Shown: positions 17,226 to 27,700 of the stretch, piece after piece
How the letters are laid out: every line of letters starts with the position of its first letter
Position numbering within the stretch: the first letter of the stretch is position 1
DNA from: GCA-2746795 sp964643965
Lineage (GTDB): Bacteria; Chloroflexota; Anaerolineae; Promineifilales; Promineifilaceae
DNA length: 29,172 nucleotides
Assembly (NCBI GenBank): GCA_964643965.1
Contig: CAZXVH010000067.1
Coordinates: forward strand, 1-29,172
Direction: 5' to 3'
The notes under the pieces: model-generated
What the model was told of the DNA's origin: nothing
Databases searched by the model: none
Seen by the model: the letters and a program-made list of their open reading frames with translations, nothing else
Made by a program: the position numbers and the translations under genes

Positions 17226-20200
17226 TTAGTTTAAGGTGACGGTGATAACGGCCGTTTCCGTGGCCGTGCTAAAAGCGGTGGCGCCGCCATTGCTGGTGGT
17301 ATCGACATTGGTATTGCCGCTGCTGCCGCTGGTGCGATCCCAGGCTCTAAACTGGATGGAGCGGGAGCCGGTGAAATTGGTATTGGGCACAAAGCGCAGC
17401 CGGTCATTGAGGCCCAAAAGCACGGCCCGGTTAGCAGCCACATTGCTGGGGAAATCATTCCAGATGACGCCGCCGCTGAGGAAATATTGCCACGTCCCGG
17501 AACAGGGGGCCTCCACACAATCATCAATGACGGCGATGCCGATCAACGCCCCGGCGTCGGGGTCTGTGATGGGAGTTGTGCCAGCGCTGGACAGAATGGA
17601 AGCCACCGTGTTACCGGTTGGGTTGGTCGTGTTGGAGATGATACTGGTCAGCGTCAGGTCGCTGGTATTGTCTAAGATTGGCGCATCATTGACGGCGATG
17701 ATGGTGACGGCGCTGCTGACGCTGGCGCTGCTGGCGTTGGGGCTTCCATCGTCTGTCACGACGAATTCGATGGTGCGGGTGGTGGTGGTCGGGGCCTGGG
17801 AGCTGTTGTTGTAGGTGACGGTGCGCAGCACTTGTTGGAAATTGGCGGTGCTGCTGGGGCCGGTGAGTTGTAGTTCTCCGTTGGCGTAAACGGCCGTTAT
17901 ACCCGTAGCGCCCACGGTAGCGTTTAATACTTCAGCGGCCCCATCTTGAATATTGGCAATGGTCACGGTGGCGGAATTCATGTTAGCAGAATCAGCATCC
18001 GTCAGGCTCAGATCACTGTCTACAATGGCCACGGCGCCGCCATCTTCTGTGAACGTGGCGGCATAACCGCCGCTGCCCACGCCGCTGCTGTTATTGGCGT
18101 CTAAACTGAGTACCGGCAGATCGTTCAAGGGGGTAATCGTTATGTTGAAAGTTTCCGACGCAGCGGCGTTATTCGCCGGATCACTCACGGTGAAATTGAA
18201 AGAATCTGTAAGGGTGTTACTGCCATCATGGCTGTAAGAGACAGCATTGGCCGTCAACATTTGCCGGGTGAACGTGATGCCGGCCGTGCCCGTGATGACG
18301 CCGTTGTCCAGATAACCGTTGGTGGGGCCGCTGGTGATGGTGAACAAGAGCGAGTTGTTGTTTGAATCCGGATCGGTGGCGTTTAGCTGGCTAATAGTGA
18401 GCGTAAACGAGCCGCCTTCATTCACAATTAATCCGGTATTAGCTGTTACCTGGGGCGCTTCATCGTCTATGTCTTGCACCGAGAGCGTAACAGTTTCAGG
18501 GGCGGAGGTGTTGGCGCCGTCGGAAACGGTGAGAGTCAGGGTGTAGACCGTTTGCGTTTCATAATCTAACGCCGCCGCGCCAACGCTGGTGAGGCTGATC
18601 TGCCCGCTGCTGGCGTCAACCGAGAAGTAAGGGGCGGGGGAGGAGGGTGTGATGGAAACGAGCGTCCAATCTTGAACTGTGTCGCCATCGCCATCCGTGG
18701 CGGCCAGGGGTGAGCCGATATTGCCGGCCGCCGAGCCTTCGGCCACGCTGCGCACCTGGTTGGCTGTGATCACCGGCGTTTCGTCGTCATCGGTGAGGAT
18801 GAGGGAGGCCGTGTTGTTGTTGAAACTGGCGGCGCCACCGCTGATATTGAACAAGGTAATGTCTACCGTTTCCGTCGGTTCGTCTAAGGCGTCATCTAAA
18901 AGGGTGACGGTGAAGCTTTGACCCCCTTCCGTGCCGGCCGGCCAGGTGAGGCTGCCGGCCGCGCTGGTGTAATCTAAGCCGGCGGTGGCGCTGTTGTCTG
19001 CCGTGGCGTAAGAAACGGAGATGTTGTTGGCGCTGACGCCGCTCATGGTGGCGGTTATGACGGCGGTTCCGGCCGCTTCGCTGGCGGTGACGCTGCGGAT
19101 GTCAATGATGGGTGGGTCGTCGTCGTCACTGATGGTAGCGGTGGCAGAGGCCACGCCAATGCTGGCGGCCCCGGCCGGGCTGACGTTTTGGATGAGCAGG
19201 GTGATGGTTTCGCCACTGCCTTCATCCAGGTGGTCGCTGAGGATTTGCAGGGGGATGGTTTGGTCGCCGCTGGTTTCGGGCGGCCAGGTGAGGAGGCCAC
19301 TGCCGTTGTCGATGAAATCTGTGCCGGAAACGGCCGTTCCCCCCGTGATGCTATACGCCACCGTCACCGTCACATAACTGCTGCGCAGCATCGTCACCGG
19401 CACAGCCAGAGCCGGGTTGTCGCTGTTGTTGCCTTCGGGGACGGCGAGGCTGCTTATGGATAATACCGGGGGGTCATCGTTGTCGGTGATGGCAATGGTA
19501 GTGGAGGCGGAACTGGCCTCCAGGACGCCCACCGTGGCGTTTTGTAAGACGACGGTAAAGTTCTCCGTCAGCTCATCCACCTCGTCTTCCAGAATGATCA
19601 GGGGGATGGTTTGCGTCAGAACGGTGCTGCTGTTCCAGGTGAGCGTACCGCTGCCATAGATATAATCGCGGCCTGGTTGGGCGCTGTTGGCCTGGGTAAA
19701 CCAGGCCACGGTAATGGGAATGCTGGTGGGGCGATTGAGCGCCACCGCTAACTGGGTGGCGCTGATACTTTCCGTCACCGTCACCGGATCGGCGTTGACG
19801 ACGGCGATGATGGGCGTTGGTTCATTGTCAAGGATTTCCACAACAGTATCGGCCGGGGCCGTTGAAGAGTCGGCAAAGGTGGCGTTTGTGGGAGTGTGCA
19901 GCCTGAACAAAAAGGTTTCATCTGCTTCATAAATATTGTCATCAACGATGTTGATGGTGATGATCTTCGGCGTATTATTACGGGCGCTCCAGGACAAGGC
20001 GCCCGTTTTGGAAACGAAGTCCGTGCCCACCAGCGCCGGATGAGCGCCAGCGCTATCTGCGATGGTGGTGTAATTAACTGTAATAGGCTGGGTGCTGGCT
20101 CTATCCAGGCTTACCTCTATGGTCATTTCGCCGCTGTCTTCGTCTACATCGCCGCTGCTGATGCTGGCCGAAATAACCGGCAGGGGATCGTCGTTTTCGA

Positions 20201-23200
20201 TGGTGATGGTGGCGACGCTGCTGCTGCTTGAAACCTCCCCATTGTCGGCGGAAGTTAAGCTGACGGTGAAGGTTTCGTTTGTATCTTCGTATAATTCATC
20301 ATCCAAAATGGTGAGCCGGATTGTTTTGGCAGTGGTGTCCAGAGGGGACCAGGTTAAGGTGCTGTTGACAACGGCCGTGTAATCTTCACCAGCGACGGCC
20401 GTGCCATTTTGGGTGCGATAATAAGCCGTTACTTCTCGGCTGCTGCGTCCCACAATCGTCACCGGAACCTGAGCCGTGCCGGCGTCTTCAGGCACGGGCG
20501 AAGGCGTGACGCTGCCTAGACTCAGTACCGGTTCGTCGTCGTTGTCGGTGATGTAAATCGTGCCCGCCGGATCTTGCAGCACGATGGATGGCGCGTTATC
20601 AAATAACGAGATCACAAAAAATTCCGGGCTTGCTTCGTCGATATCGTCATCATTGATCTGGACGATGATTTCCTGCTTCCCTTCCGTGCCGGCCGCCCAG
20701 GTGAGGCGGCCGATGGTGGGGTTAAAGTCGGGGTCAGGTAAATCAGCGGTGGCGGCGCTGGAGCCGTTGCCGTTGCTGGTGCTGTAATCCACCCACGCTT
20801 CTTCACTGCTGCGGCCGGTCATGGTGACGGGAACGGTGACCTGCCCCCCGCCTTCGCTGACGGTGACATCGCCGATGGTGATGCGCGGGGCGTCGTTGTC
20901 ATCGGCGATGGTGATGGTGGCTTCGCCGTCGCTGAGGGTGGCGTTTTCGACGCCGCTCAGGATGATGGTGAAAGTTTCGTTTGGTTCGTCGATGTCGTCG
21001 GCGTTGATGGTGACGGCGAATGTTTTGGCGCCGGTGGTTTCGGCAGCCCAGGTCAGGGTTCCGTTGGTGGTGATGTAATCGCCGCCAGTTCCGGCTGTGG
21101 CGGTGCCGGGGGCGGTGGTGTAATCAACCGATACTTCCTGGCTGCTGGCCCCGGTCATCTGCACCGTGATGGTGGCTTTGCCGCCCGTCACCGCTTCACT
21201 GACGGTGAGATCGGCGACGGAGAGGGTGGGGGCGTTGTCGTCATCGGTGAGGGTGATGGTGGCGCTGCCGCTGCTGATGGTGGCGTTTTCGGCGTTGGAC
21301 AAGGTGACGACGAAGGTGCGGTCTGGCTGATCGAGTTCATTGTCGATGAGTGGGATTTTGATGACCTGGTTGTCGGTATTTCCTTTGTCCCAGGTGAGGT
21401 CGCCGGAAGTGGCGGTGTAATCTTCTCCGGCAACGGCCGTTCCGTTTTCTGTGGCATATGCCACGGTGGCCGTATCAAAATTGTCGCCGCTCACCGAAAC
21501 GGTTAGTTCGGCCGTGCCCGCCGCTTCAGAAACCGTCATATTGGTGATAGAGAGCGTAGGCATGTCATCTACATCAGTGACGACGAGGGTGAAGCTTTGG
21601 GCAAATGTATCACCGGCAGCATCTTCCACTTCCACGCGAAAAGTGAGCGTGGGCGTCTCTTCGTAGTTAATATCCATAACCGTCACCAACTGGTTGCCCT
21701 TGATGGTGAAGTAATCATTGTGGGTGCTGCCGGAACCGGAGACCAGGCTGAAGGTAAAGGCGTCGCTTTGTTGAGCCAGGCGGGAAAGGCGTGTGCGCTG
21801 GTTGGCGCTCGGCTGATTAGAGCTTACCCCGTTTCCGCCAGCGGCGGCGGCGTCGGCGTCAATGGCGCTAAACTCCCCCACCACAGAGCCAATGGCGCTG
21901 TTTTCGGTGATGGAAGAAGCGCTGAAGGCAATGCCGGTGGGCGGATTATTGGGCACAGGAGTGGGCGTATAGGCGGCGATAATGGCGGCGGCGTCGGCGG
22001 TGGCCGCGGCGGCGGCTTCGGCGGTAGCGGCGGCGGCAGTGGCGGTAGCTTCAGCGGCGGCGGTGGGATCGATTTCTACTTCATTGCCTAAAGCGGCGGC
22101 GTCGGCGGAAGCAGCTTCTAATTCGGCGGCAACGGCGTCTCTGGCGGCTTCCAATGCGGCCAGTTCTTCATCAGATGCGCCGGCAGCCCGCGCCTCTTCG
22201 ATCTGGGTTTCGATACTGTCTAACTGTTCGCGAGCAGCCTGGGCGCGTTGTTCAGCCTCGTTGAGCTGACCTTGTAGTTCGGCGTAGCGCTCTGCCTGGG
22301 CGGTCTGGTACTGGTAAAAGGCGAGGTAACCAGCGCCACCAATGAGCAAGAAGATGAGCAGCAAGAAGAGGAGCAGACGGCGGGTGATGCGCGGCGCAAT
22401 TTCCACGTCTCCACTGAGCGACTGCCAGTCGGTATCCGGGGTGCGCACCCGAATTTTGAAGGGATAGGTCTCGTTGGCTCCGAATAACGGCCGTTTCCGG
22501 GGCCGTATGCGAAAACCAACCCACGCTTCATGCCGGGGGGCCACTTTGATTTCCTGCTGCTGTTCCTCAAAGTTCACCAAAACCGCATTTTGCGGCTCTT
22601 CAAATTCAAAGACCAGGGCGTCGCTGTCGTCGATGCCCATGATGGTGTATTGATTTTGGAAATTGCTGCGATCACTGATGGTCAGGCGGCAGGTGATTTT
22701 TTCTTGCAGTTTGCTGGGATGCAGGTCGAGGGCGAATTCCTCTTGCTTTTTAACCACGATACGCGCCTGGTTAGTCTCCACTTCTCCTTTGTCGGTGGTA
22801 GCGATGAGGCGGAGAAGATGCGCGTCGGCCAAAATGTCGGGCGCCTGGGAGAGGTCAACCAGGGCGGTGGTGGATTTGCTCTCGTCTGGCAGCAGCTTCA
22901 TTTGATAATCAGTGAGGGAAACCCAGGCGGGCGGCAGTCCGTCCACTTCCAGGCGCAGGCTGATCTCTTTGACGGTGACATCCCGATTGGTGATGGAAAT
23001 TTCCAGCAAATTTTGGCCGTTTGGTTCCAGTTCCATGGTGGGCGGATTGAGGGCGATGCCCAAAATTTCGCCGTCGGAATAAACAGGCTCGGCGGCGGTG
23101 GGCGGGACGGCCACTGCGGCCTCTGGTTGGACGGCGGCGTCAAGCAGCGCCGCCCCAGCCAACAAGGGTGCGGCCTGGTGCATTGGGCGCTGTTGGGCGT

Positions 23201-24476
23201 CGAAGGGCTGCCAGCGCAGGAAGTAGGGGCCGAGGCGGCACACTTCGCTGCTGGGCCAATCATACGCCTGTTCGTATTCCAGCAGCTTTTCCCCGAGGAA
23301 GGTGTGGTTGGTGCTGCCCAGATCGCTCACTTGCCAGCCATGCGGCGTGCGGGTCAGGCGCAGGTGTTTGCTGGAGACGCTTTGCTCGGCCAATACCACG
23401 TCACAGCTGGCGTCGCGGCCAATGATGATCTCATCTTTGTCCAGGCCCACGATCCGCGACTCTTCATATTGATGGACGATGAAGAGGCGGTTCTGACCCA
23501 GCGAGGTCCAGGTCTGGTGAATGTCTACCCGGTCTTCCACATCGACGGCCGCCACCCATTTGTTGTCCAGCCATTGGGTGACGGCGTTTTGACTGTCGGC
23601 CGCCAGAACGGCCGTTTGCAAGGCCGGGTTGGTGAGTGCCTGGCGCAAGGCGTGGGCCATCTCCGCAGCCGACTGGTAGCGGTCGGCCGGTTTCTTTTCC
23701 ATCGCTTTCAGGGTAATGGTTTCCAGAATCTCAGGTAAATCCGGGTTGATCAGGCCAGGCGGCAGGGGCGTCTCTTCCAGATGTTTTACGATGTCGGCGG
23801 GGGCGTTTATCTGGAAGGGGAGTTTGCCGGTGGTCAGTTGGTAGAGGAGGATACCCAGGGCGTAAATGTCGGAACGGCCGTCTAGCGGTTTGTTTTCGCA
23901 TTGTTCCGGCGACATATAGGCCAGCGATCCCATGAAGGGGGCGGTATCCATCTGGTCGCCTTCTTTGAACTGCACCGCCAGGCCAAAGTCGGTGATGACG
24001 GCCTGGCGCGGTTGGTAGACGCCTTCCCGCATTTTGAGCAGAATATTGCCCGGTTTAATGTCTCGGTGAATGAGGCCGCGCTGGTGGGCATAAGAAAGCC
24101 CTTCAGCAATCTGGGCGGCAAGGGTGGTGATGAGTTCTATCGTAGGCCGCGCCCCGGAATAATCCAGTTGGCGCAGGTAGTTGATGAGGCTGCCCCCTTC
24201 AATATGCTCCATGACGATGTAGGGGGACTCTTCGTGGACGCCGGTATCGAAAATTTTGACGATGGCCGGGGAGTTGAAGTGGGCGATAGCTTCGGCTTCA
24301 TGTAAAAAGCGGCTGCGAAACTGGGGTTTGTTGACCAGGTTGCCCAACATAATTTTGAGGGCCACCAGCCGGTCGTTTTTCAAATCATGGGCGCGGAAAA
24401 CCAGGCCCATGCCGCCTTCTCCGAGCAGGGCTTCTATTTGATAGGGTCCGATTTGTTGACCGATTAATTGTTTCAT
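17226..24476 (-). CDS. Transmembrane Ser/Thr protein kinase with FHA and giant Calx-beta/cadherin ectodomain
   Basis: A 2,416-residue protein from the ATG. Kinase domain at ~9-280: glycine loop GEGGMG, Lys41 in VALK, HRDIKPGN at 137-144, DFG at 163-165, MSPEQ; all catalytic residues are present (PknB/Hanks type). An FHA domain follows at ~340-420 (IIIGRDASCD, SKHLRL, SDLGSTNHTF), then an Ig-like region, a membrane helix (~700-722), a coiled coil (~725-795) and an Ala/Thr-rich stalk. Outside are a cadherin-like domain, eight Calx-beta repeats (~970-1895), and further cadherin/CSPG-like and terminal beta domains. The kinase and FHA lie in the cytoplasm and ~1,690 residues outside. The upstream neighbour is the paralogous kinase, 228 bp away; the downstream neighbour is the VWA-FHA gene, 4 bp away. 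Role inferred: contact or calcium sensor that phosphorylates FHA partners. The GTG at 24482 overlaps the ribosome site, so the ATG is preferred. Confidence 0.93.
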   Translation of the reverse strand: MKQLIGQQIGPYQIEALLGEGGMGLVFRAHDLKNDRLVALKIMLGNLVNKPQFRSRFLHEAEAIAHFNSPAIVKIFDTGVHEESPYIVMEHIEGGSLINYLRQLDYSGARPTIELITTLAAQIAEGLSYAHQRGLIHRDIKPGNILLKMREGVYQPRQAVITDFGLAVQFKEGDQMDTAPFMGSLAYMSPEQCENKPLDGRSDIYALGILLYQLTTGKLPFQINAPADIVKHLEETPLPPGLINPDLPEILETITLKAMEKKPADRYQSAAEMAHALRQALTNPALQTAVLAADSQNAVTQWLDNKWVAAVDVEDRVDIHQTWTSLGQNRLFIVHQYEESRIVGLDKDEIIIGRDASCDVVLAEQSVSSKHLRLTRTPHGWQVSDLGSTNHTFLGEKLLEYEQAYDWPSSEVCRLGPYFLRWQPFDAQQRPMHQAAPLLAGAALLDAAVQPEAAVAVPPTAAEPVYSDGEILGIALNPPTMELEPNGQNLLEISITNRDVTVKEISLRLEVDGLPPAWVSLTDYQMKLLPDESKSTTALVDLSQAPDILADAHLLRLIATTDKGEVETNQARIVVKKQEEFALDLHPSKLQEKITCRLTISDRSNFQNQYTIMGIDDSDALVFEFEEPQNAVLVNFEEQQQEIKVAPRHEAWVGFRIRPRKRPLFGANETYPFKIRVRTPDTDWQSLSGDVEIAPRITRRLLLFLLLIFLLIGGAGYLAFYQYQTAQAERYAELQGQLNEAEQRAQAAREQLDSIETQIEEARAAGASDEELAALEAARDAVAAELEAASADAAALGNEVEIDPTAAAEATATAAAATAEAAAAATADAAAIIAAYTPTPVPNNPPTGIAFSASSITENSAIGSVVGEFSAIDADAAAAGGNGVSSNQPSANQRTRLSRLAQQSDAFTFSLVSGSGSTHNDYFTIKGNQLVTVMDINYEETPTLTFRVEVEDAAGDTFAQSFTLVVTDVDDMPTLSITNMTVSEAAGTAELTVSVSGDNFDTATVAYATENGTAVAGEDYTATSGDLTWDKGNTDNQVIKIPLIDNELDQPDRTFVVTLSNAENATISSGSATITLTDDDNAPTLSVADLTVSEAVTGGKATITVQMTGASSQEVSVDYTTAPGTATAGTGGDYITTNGTLTWAAETTGAKTFAVTINADDIDEPNETFTIILSGVENATLSDGEATITIADDNDAPRITIGDVTVSEGGGQVTVPVTMTGRSSEEAWVDYSTSNGNGSSAATADLPDPDFNPTIGRLTWAAGTEGKQEIIVQINDDDIDEASPEFFVISLFDNAPSIVLQDPAGTIYITDNDDEPVLSLGSVTPSPVPEDAGTAQVPVTIVGRSSREVTAYYRTQNGTAVAGEDYTAVVNSTLTWSPLDTTAKTIRLTILDDELYEDTNETFTVSLTSADNGEVSSSSSVATITIENDDPLPVISASISSGDVDEDSGEMTIEVSLDRASTQPITVNYTTIADSAGAHPALVGTDFVSKTGALSWSARNNTPKIITINIVDDNIYEADETFLFRLHTPTNATFADSSTAPADTVVEILDNEPTPIIAVVNADPVTVTESISATQLAVALNRPTSIPITVAWFTQANSAQPGRDYIYGSGTLTWNSSTVLTQTIPLIILEDEVDELTENFTVVLQNATVGVLEASSASTTIAITDNDDPPVLSISSLAVPEGNNSDNPALAVPVTMLRSSYVTVTVAYSITGGTAVSGTDFIDNGSGLLTWPPETSGDQTIPLQILSDHLDEGSGETITLLIQNVSPAGAASIGVASATATISDDDDPPIIDIRSVTASEAAGTAVITATMSGVSANNISVSYATADNSATAGLDYTSAAGSLTWPAGTEGGQSFTVTLLDDALDEPTETVDITLFNISGGAASFNNNTASLILTDDDETPVITANQVRSVAEGSAAGNIGSPLAATDGDGDTVQDWTLVSITPSSPAPYFSVDASSGQISLTSVGAAALDYETQTVYTLTLTVSDGANTSAPETVTLSVQDIDDEAPQVTANTGLIVNEGGSFTLTISQLNATDPDSNNNSLLFTITSGPTNGYLDNGVITGTAGITFTRQMLTANAVSYSHDGSNTLTDSFNFTVSDPANNAAASETFNITITPLNDLPVLSLDANNSSGVGSGGYAATFTEDGGAVAIVDSDLSLTDADSANMNSATVTIANIQDGAAEVLNATVGATGITAVYANGELQLTGPSSTANFQQVLRTVTYNNSSQAPTTTTRTIEFVVTDDGSPNASSASVSSAVTIIAVNDAPILDNTSDLTLTSIISNTTNPTGNTVASILSSAGTTPITDPDAGALIGIAVIDDCVEAPCSGTWQYFLSGGVIWNDFPSNVAANRAVLLGLNDRLRFVPNTNFTGSRSIQFRAWDRTSGSSGNTNVDTTSNGGATAFSTATETAVITVTLN
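18790..21567 (-). repeat. Eight tandem Calx-beta repeats in the kinase ectodomain
   Basis: Eight units of roughly 115 residues each begin with a strand such as LSVADLTVSE and end in an acidic turn such as ITLTDDD or ITDNDD. The middles are shared phrases of the type ENGTAVAGEDYT and GTLTWAAGT. The acidic turns fit calcium binding between domains. Sequence divergence among units shows the array is old rather than a recent amplification. Confidence 0.85.
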
Positions 24477-24704
24477 GATCACCTGTAGGGCATATCAGAA
24501 GCAGCAACAAGAAGCAGGCTTTGCGCTTTGCCTTCTGATTCTATTTGTTTGCATTGATTACGATGATCGTTTTCGCTTTTCCTAATCATCTATTGTAGCC
24601 CATACAAATTGCCTTTCGTAGGGTATCCTCTCATATTTTACAAACTGTTGCTGTTCTCACATCTCTCATCTCTGTGAACGCCGCGTCACTGATTTTATGA
24701 CTAT
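24477..24704 (-). other. 228-bp spacer between the two kinase genes; possible leader of the large kinase
   Basis: This is the longest gap in the - strand unit and clearly AT-richer than the genes around it. Near the kinase start an interrupted stem pairs TCAGAAG (24495-24501) with CTTCTGA (24532-24538), with a nested AGAAG/CTTCT pairing. A -10-like TACAAT lies on the - strand near 24593-24598 but has no good -35 partner. A second promoter here is possible, not demonstrated. No RNA gene was recognised. Confidence 0.35.
24482..24484 (-). promoter_or_regulatory. Ribosome binding site deciding the kinase start at 24476
   Basis: On the - strand AGG is followed by TGATC and ATG. The alternative GTG start at 24482 would use the last G of this site, so the ATG at 24476 is the better choice. 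Confidence 0.6.
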
Positions 24705-27700
24705 TTAAGGCAGCTCATATTGCAGGATGAGCTGCGGGTGCAGGCTGCTGTCGGCGACATCGGCGGCGAAGAAACTGAGGCGGTCTTCGATGGCGTCGCC
24801 GTTGTTGGGCAGGGTGAAATAGAGGCGGAATTGGGAACGGCCGTTGCGGTTAAGCGCCTCAATGCCCAGTTCAGATAAGGGGATCTCCAGCCACTCTGCC
24901 TCATAAAAATTGCGGATCGTCATCACATTATTTTGCGCAGCAAAGCCGGAAAAATCATCGCCCTCTAAAGCCCAGTTGTTGGCAAAGCCGTTGGGCACAG
25001 CCATATCAATGTGGATTTCCCCCAAATTTTCAGGCTGGCCACTGATGGCATTGCGTCTCAACTGCAACCGGGCAGATAGAATAATGGCCTCTGCCGGGAT
25101 TGTGCTGGTATCGAAGCTCAGAAACGCTTTGATCTGGCGGCTGTTACTATCTCCTTCACCGACCAGCAAAAAGTCGTCGTCGACGATGGGGGCGCGGCCC
25201 AGAGAGGGGTCTGACATGACATAGCCATCCTCGCCGCTCAGGCTGCCCAGGGTAAGCGTGTAGTCAGAGGGGGGTATGGTGGGCGCTGGCGTAGGCGTCT
25301 GCGTGGGCGTGGGGCTGGGCAGACGCCTGGGTGTGGCCAGGGAGGGGATGGTGATGGTGAGGGTATTGGAGATGAGTGGGTCGGATTTCAACAGCTGTAT
25401 CTCCAGGCCATCCGCTAAATTGTCGCCATCGCTGTCTGAATAGCGTGGATTGGTATGCCAGAGCAGTTCTTGAGCGTCGTCGAGGCCGTCCTCATCGGTG
25501 TCACGTTTCAAAGGGTCTGTGTTTTGGGCGATCTCGTCGCCATCCAAGAGGGTGTCGCCGTCGGTATCGGCCCGGTTGGGGTCGGTGTGGTAGACGTAAA
25601 CCTCGGCCAGGTTGCTCAGGCCATCGTTGTCAATGTCGGCCGGGGTGTTGAGGATGGCGGCCAGGGTGCTGCTGCGCCACACGGAGAGGGCGGCGGCCCC
25701 GCTCAAGCAGAGACAGAGAGCCATAAACAGCGCTATGAGGATGGCCGGATTGAAACGCAGGTGCGGCTTCACTTGTACTTCTCCGCCCAGGCTTTGTGAC
25801 TCACAGCCAGGCGCGGAGATGGTGATGGTAAATGGCAAAATCTGGGCGCTGCGGCCGAAGAACGGCCGTTTCTCCGGCGTTAATCCCAAACGAATCACCT
25901 CTTCCTGCCCGGCCGGAATGGCGACCTGGGTGGCGAGATTACCGGGAAACACCACTTCCTCATAGGCGGTTCTATCCACAGTGGGCATTGATTTACTCTG
26001 GGCATTGTTGGCAGAGCTTGTCGAAGCCCCAGGCGTGGGTTTGCTCCGTGGTGGTGACAGTTTGAGGCGGGGCATCATGCCGCCCAATCCAGGCATCATG
26101 CGGTTTAACGCTTGCCGGGGGCCGTTTTCTAACTGCATCATGGCGCGGCGGGGATAGGAGGCGAGGCGGCGGGTGAGGGGCAGTTTATTCAGGGCGCCCA
26201 AATTGGCGGCCGGCCGTTTGCCCGCCCCATTTTTACTGACGGCCTGTTGACTGCTTGATGGCGCGGTTTCCCGCAGCCGCCACACGCTGAAGCGCAGGCC
26301 GTCATCTTCGTTGTGGCCGGAGACGGTGAAAGTTTGCTCGTGTAAACTGCCGTTGCGCAAGGTGAGAAAACTTTGACCCGCTTTATTGAGGTGAGTGGGG
26401 GCCAGGTTGGCCTCAAATACGTTTGCCGGGGGCAGCACATGCAGCATACCGGGCACGGCCAATCGTTCTTCAGGATGGCCGGCAGCGCGGATGACGAGCA
26501 GAAAGCGGGTGGCCCCCAGCGCCACATCGGCTGCCAGCGGCGGTTGGAAGGGGATGGTGATGGTGGTGCGTTCGTCGGGGCGCAGGCGCAGGGGAGCGGC
26601 GGGCAAGGTGACCCAGCCGTCTGGCAGGCGCTCGATGCTGACGCTGAATTCGTCAACGGCCGTTCCCTGGTTCACCAGCGTCAGGGTGATGGCGGCGCTG
26701 TTCCCGGGCAGGACGGAGAGTTCAGTGGGGGTGATGGCGGCAGCAAACGGCCGTTTCTGAAGCTGCACCCCTTTGCCCGGCTGTAAATGCAAAAAGAAGG
26801 GGCCGATGCGCAGCGTTTGGTGCGGTTCCCACTCTTCCGGGATGTCGGGCAGCAGCGGTTTTTCGTCCAGGTAAGTGCCGTTTTGGCTGCCTAAATCACG
26901 TATTTGCCAGCCGGATCCGGTGCGTTCCATCTGCGCATGTTGGCGGGTGACGCTGGTATCGGCCAGCACCACGTCGTTGCTTTCGCTGCGGCCCAGGGTG
27001 ATGATTTGGCGCTTGAGGCTGTGGGGCGTCTCCCGGGTGATCATGACGTGATCTTGATCGTCTGACCATTGGCTGCTGAGGGCGACCAGAGGAGGGACAG
27101 CGGTCGTTTTGACATCATACATATCGGCGTCAACGGCCGTGCCACTCATGCGCGCCGGCAGCGTTTCTGCCAGATTGCGCAGGGCGGCGGCCATTTCCGC
27201 GCCAGTTTGGAAGCGGGCTTCTGGCTTTTTAGCCATGGCTTTGAGGATGGCGTTTTCTAGCGCCAGCGGCATTTCCGGGCGAAGGCTGCGGGGTGAGGGT
27301 GGGTCTTGGTAGGGGTGCTGGCGAGCGGCCTCGGCCAGAGTTGTGGCGCTGAAGGGTAGACGGCCGGTCGTTAATTGGTAGAGAAGGATGCCCAGGGAGT
27401 AGATGTCAGAACGGCCGTCTGCCGGTCGATCCAAAAACAGTTCTGGCGCCTGGTAAGGCAACGCCGGCGCGAACGGTTCCGTTTCTGCCTCCAAAATGCT
27501 CTCCAGAGCAAAGTCGCTTATGACGGCGCGGCCGGGTAAGTTGTGGCTCTCTTCCGGTTTGTCATCGGTGCGGAAGAGGATGACGGCGGGACGAATGTCA
27601 CGGTGGATCAGCCCTTTTTGGTGCGCATAACCCAGGGCTTCGGCGATTTGAGCCATGATGATGAGGGCGTCGCCCAGGTCTAACTGCTGGTTGTTGAATT

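Noticed and set aside
18790..21567. Repeats that could be read as a CRISPR array
   Set aside because: The periodicity is about 345 bp and comes from protein repeats; there are no short identical repeats with unique spacers and no cas genes.
22530..23738. A 402-codon open frame on the + strand
   Set aside because: It lies entirely antisense to the kinase/FHA/Ig part of the large kinase, has no ribosome site or recognisable domain, and its residues mirror the opposite strand's codon bias.
24593..24598. A promoter for the large kinase from the TACAAT box
   Set aside because: No acceptable -35 element at 16-18 bases, so it was kept only as a remark in the spacer entry.
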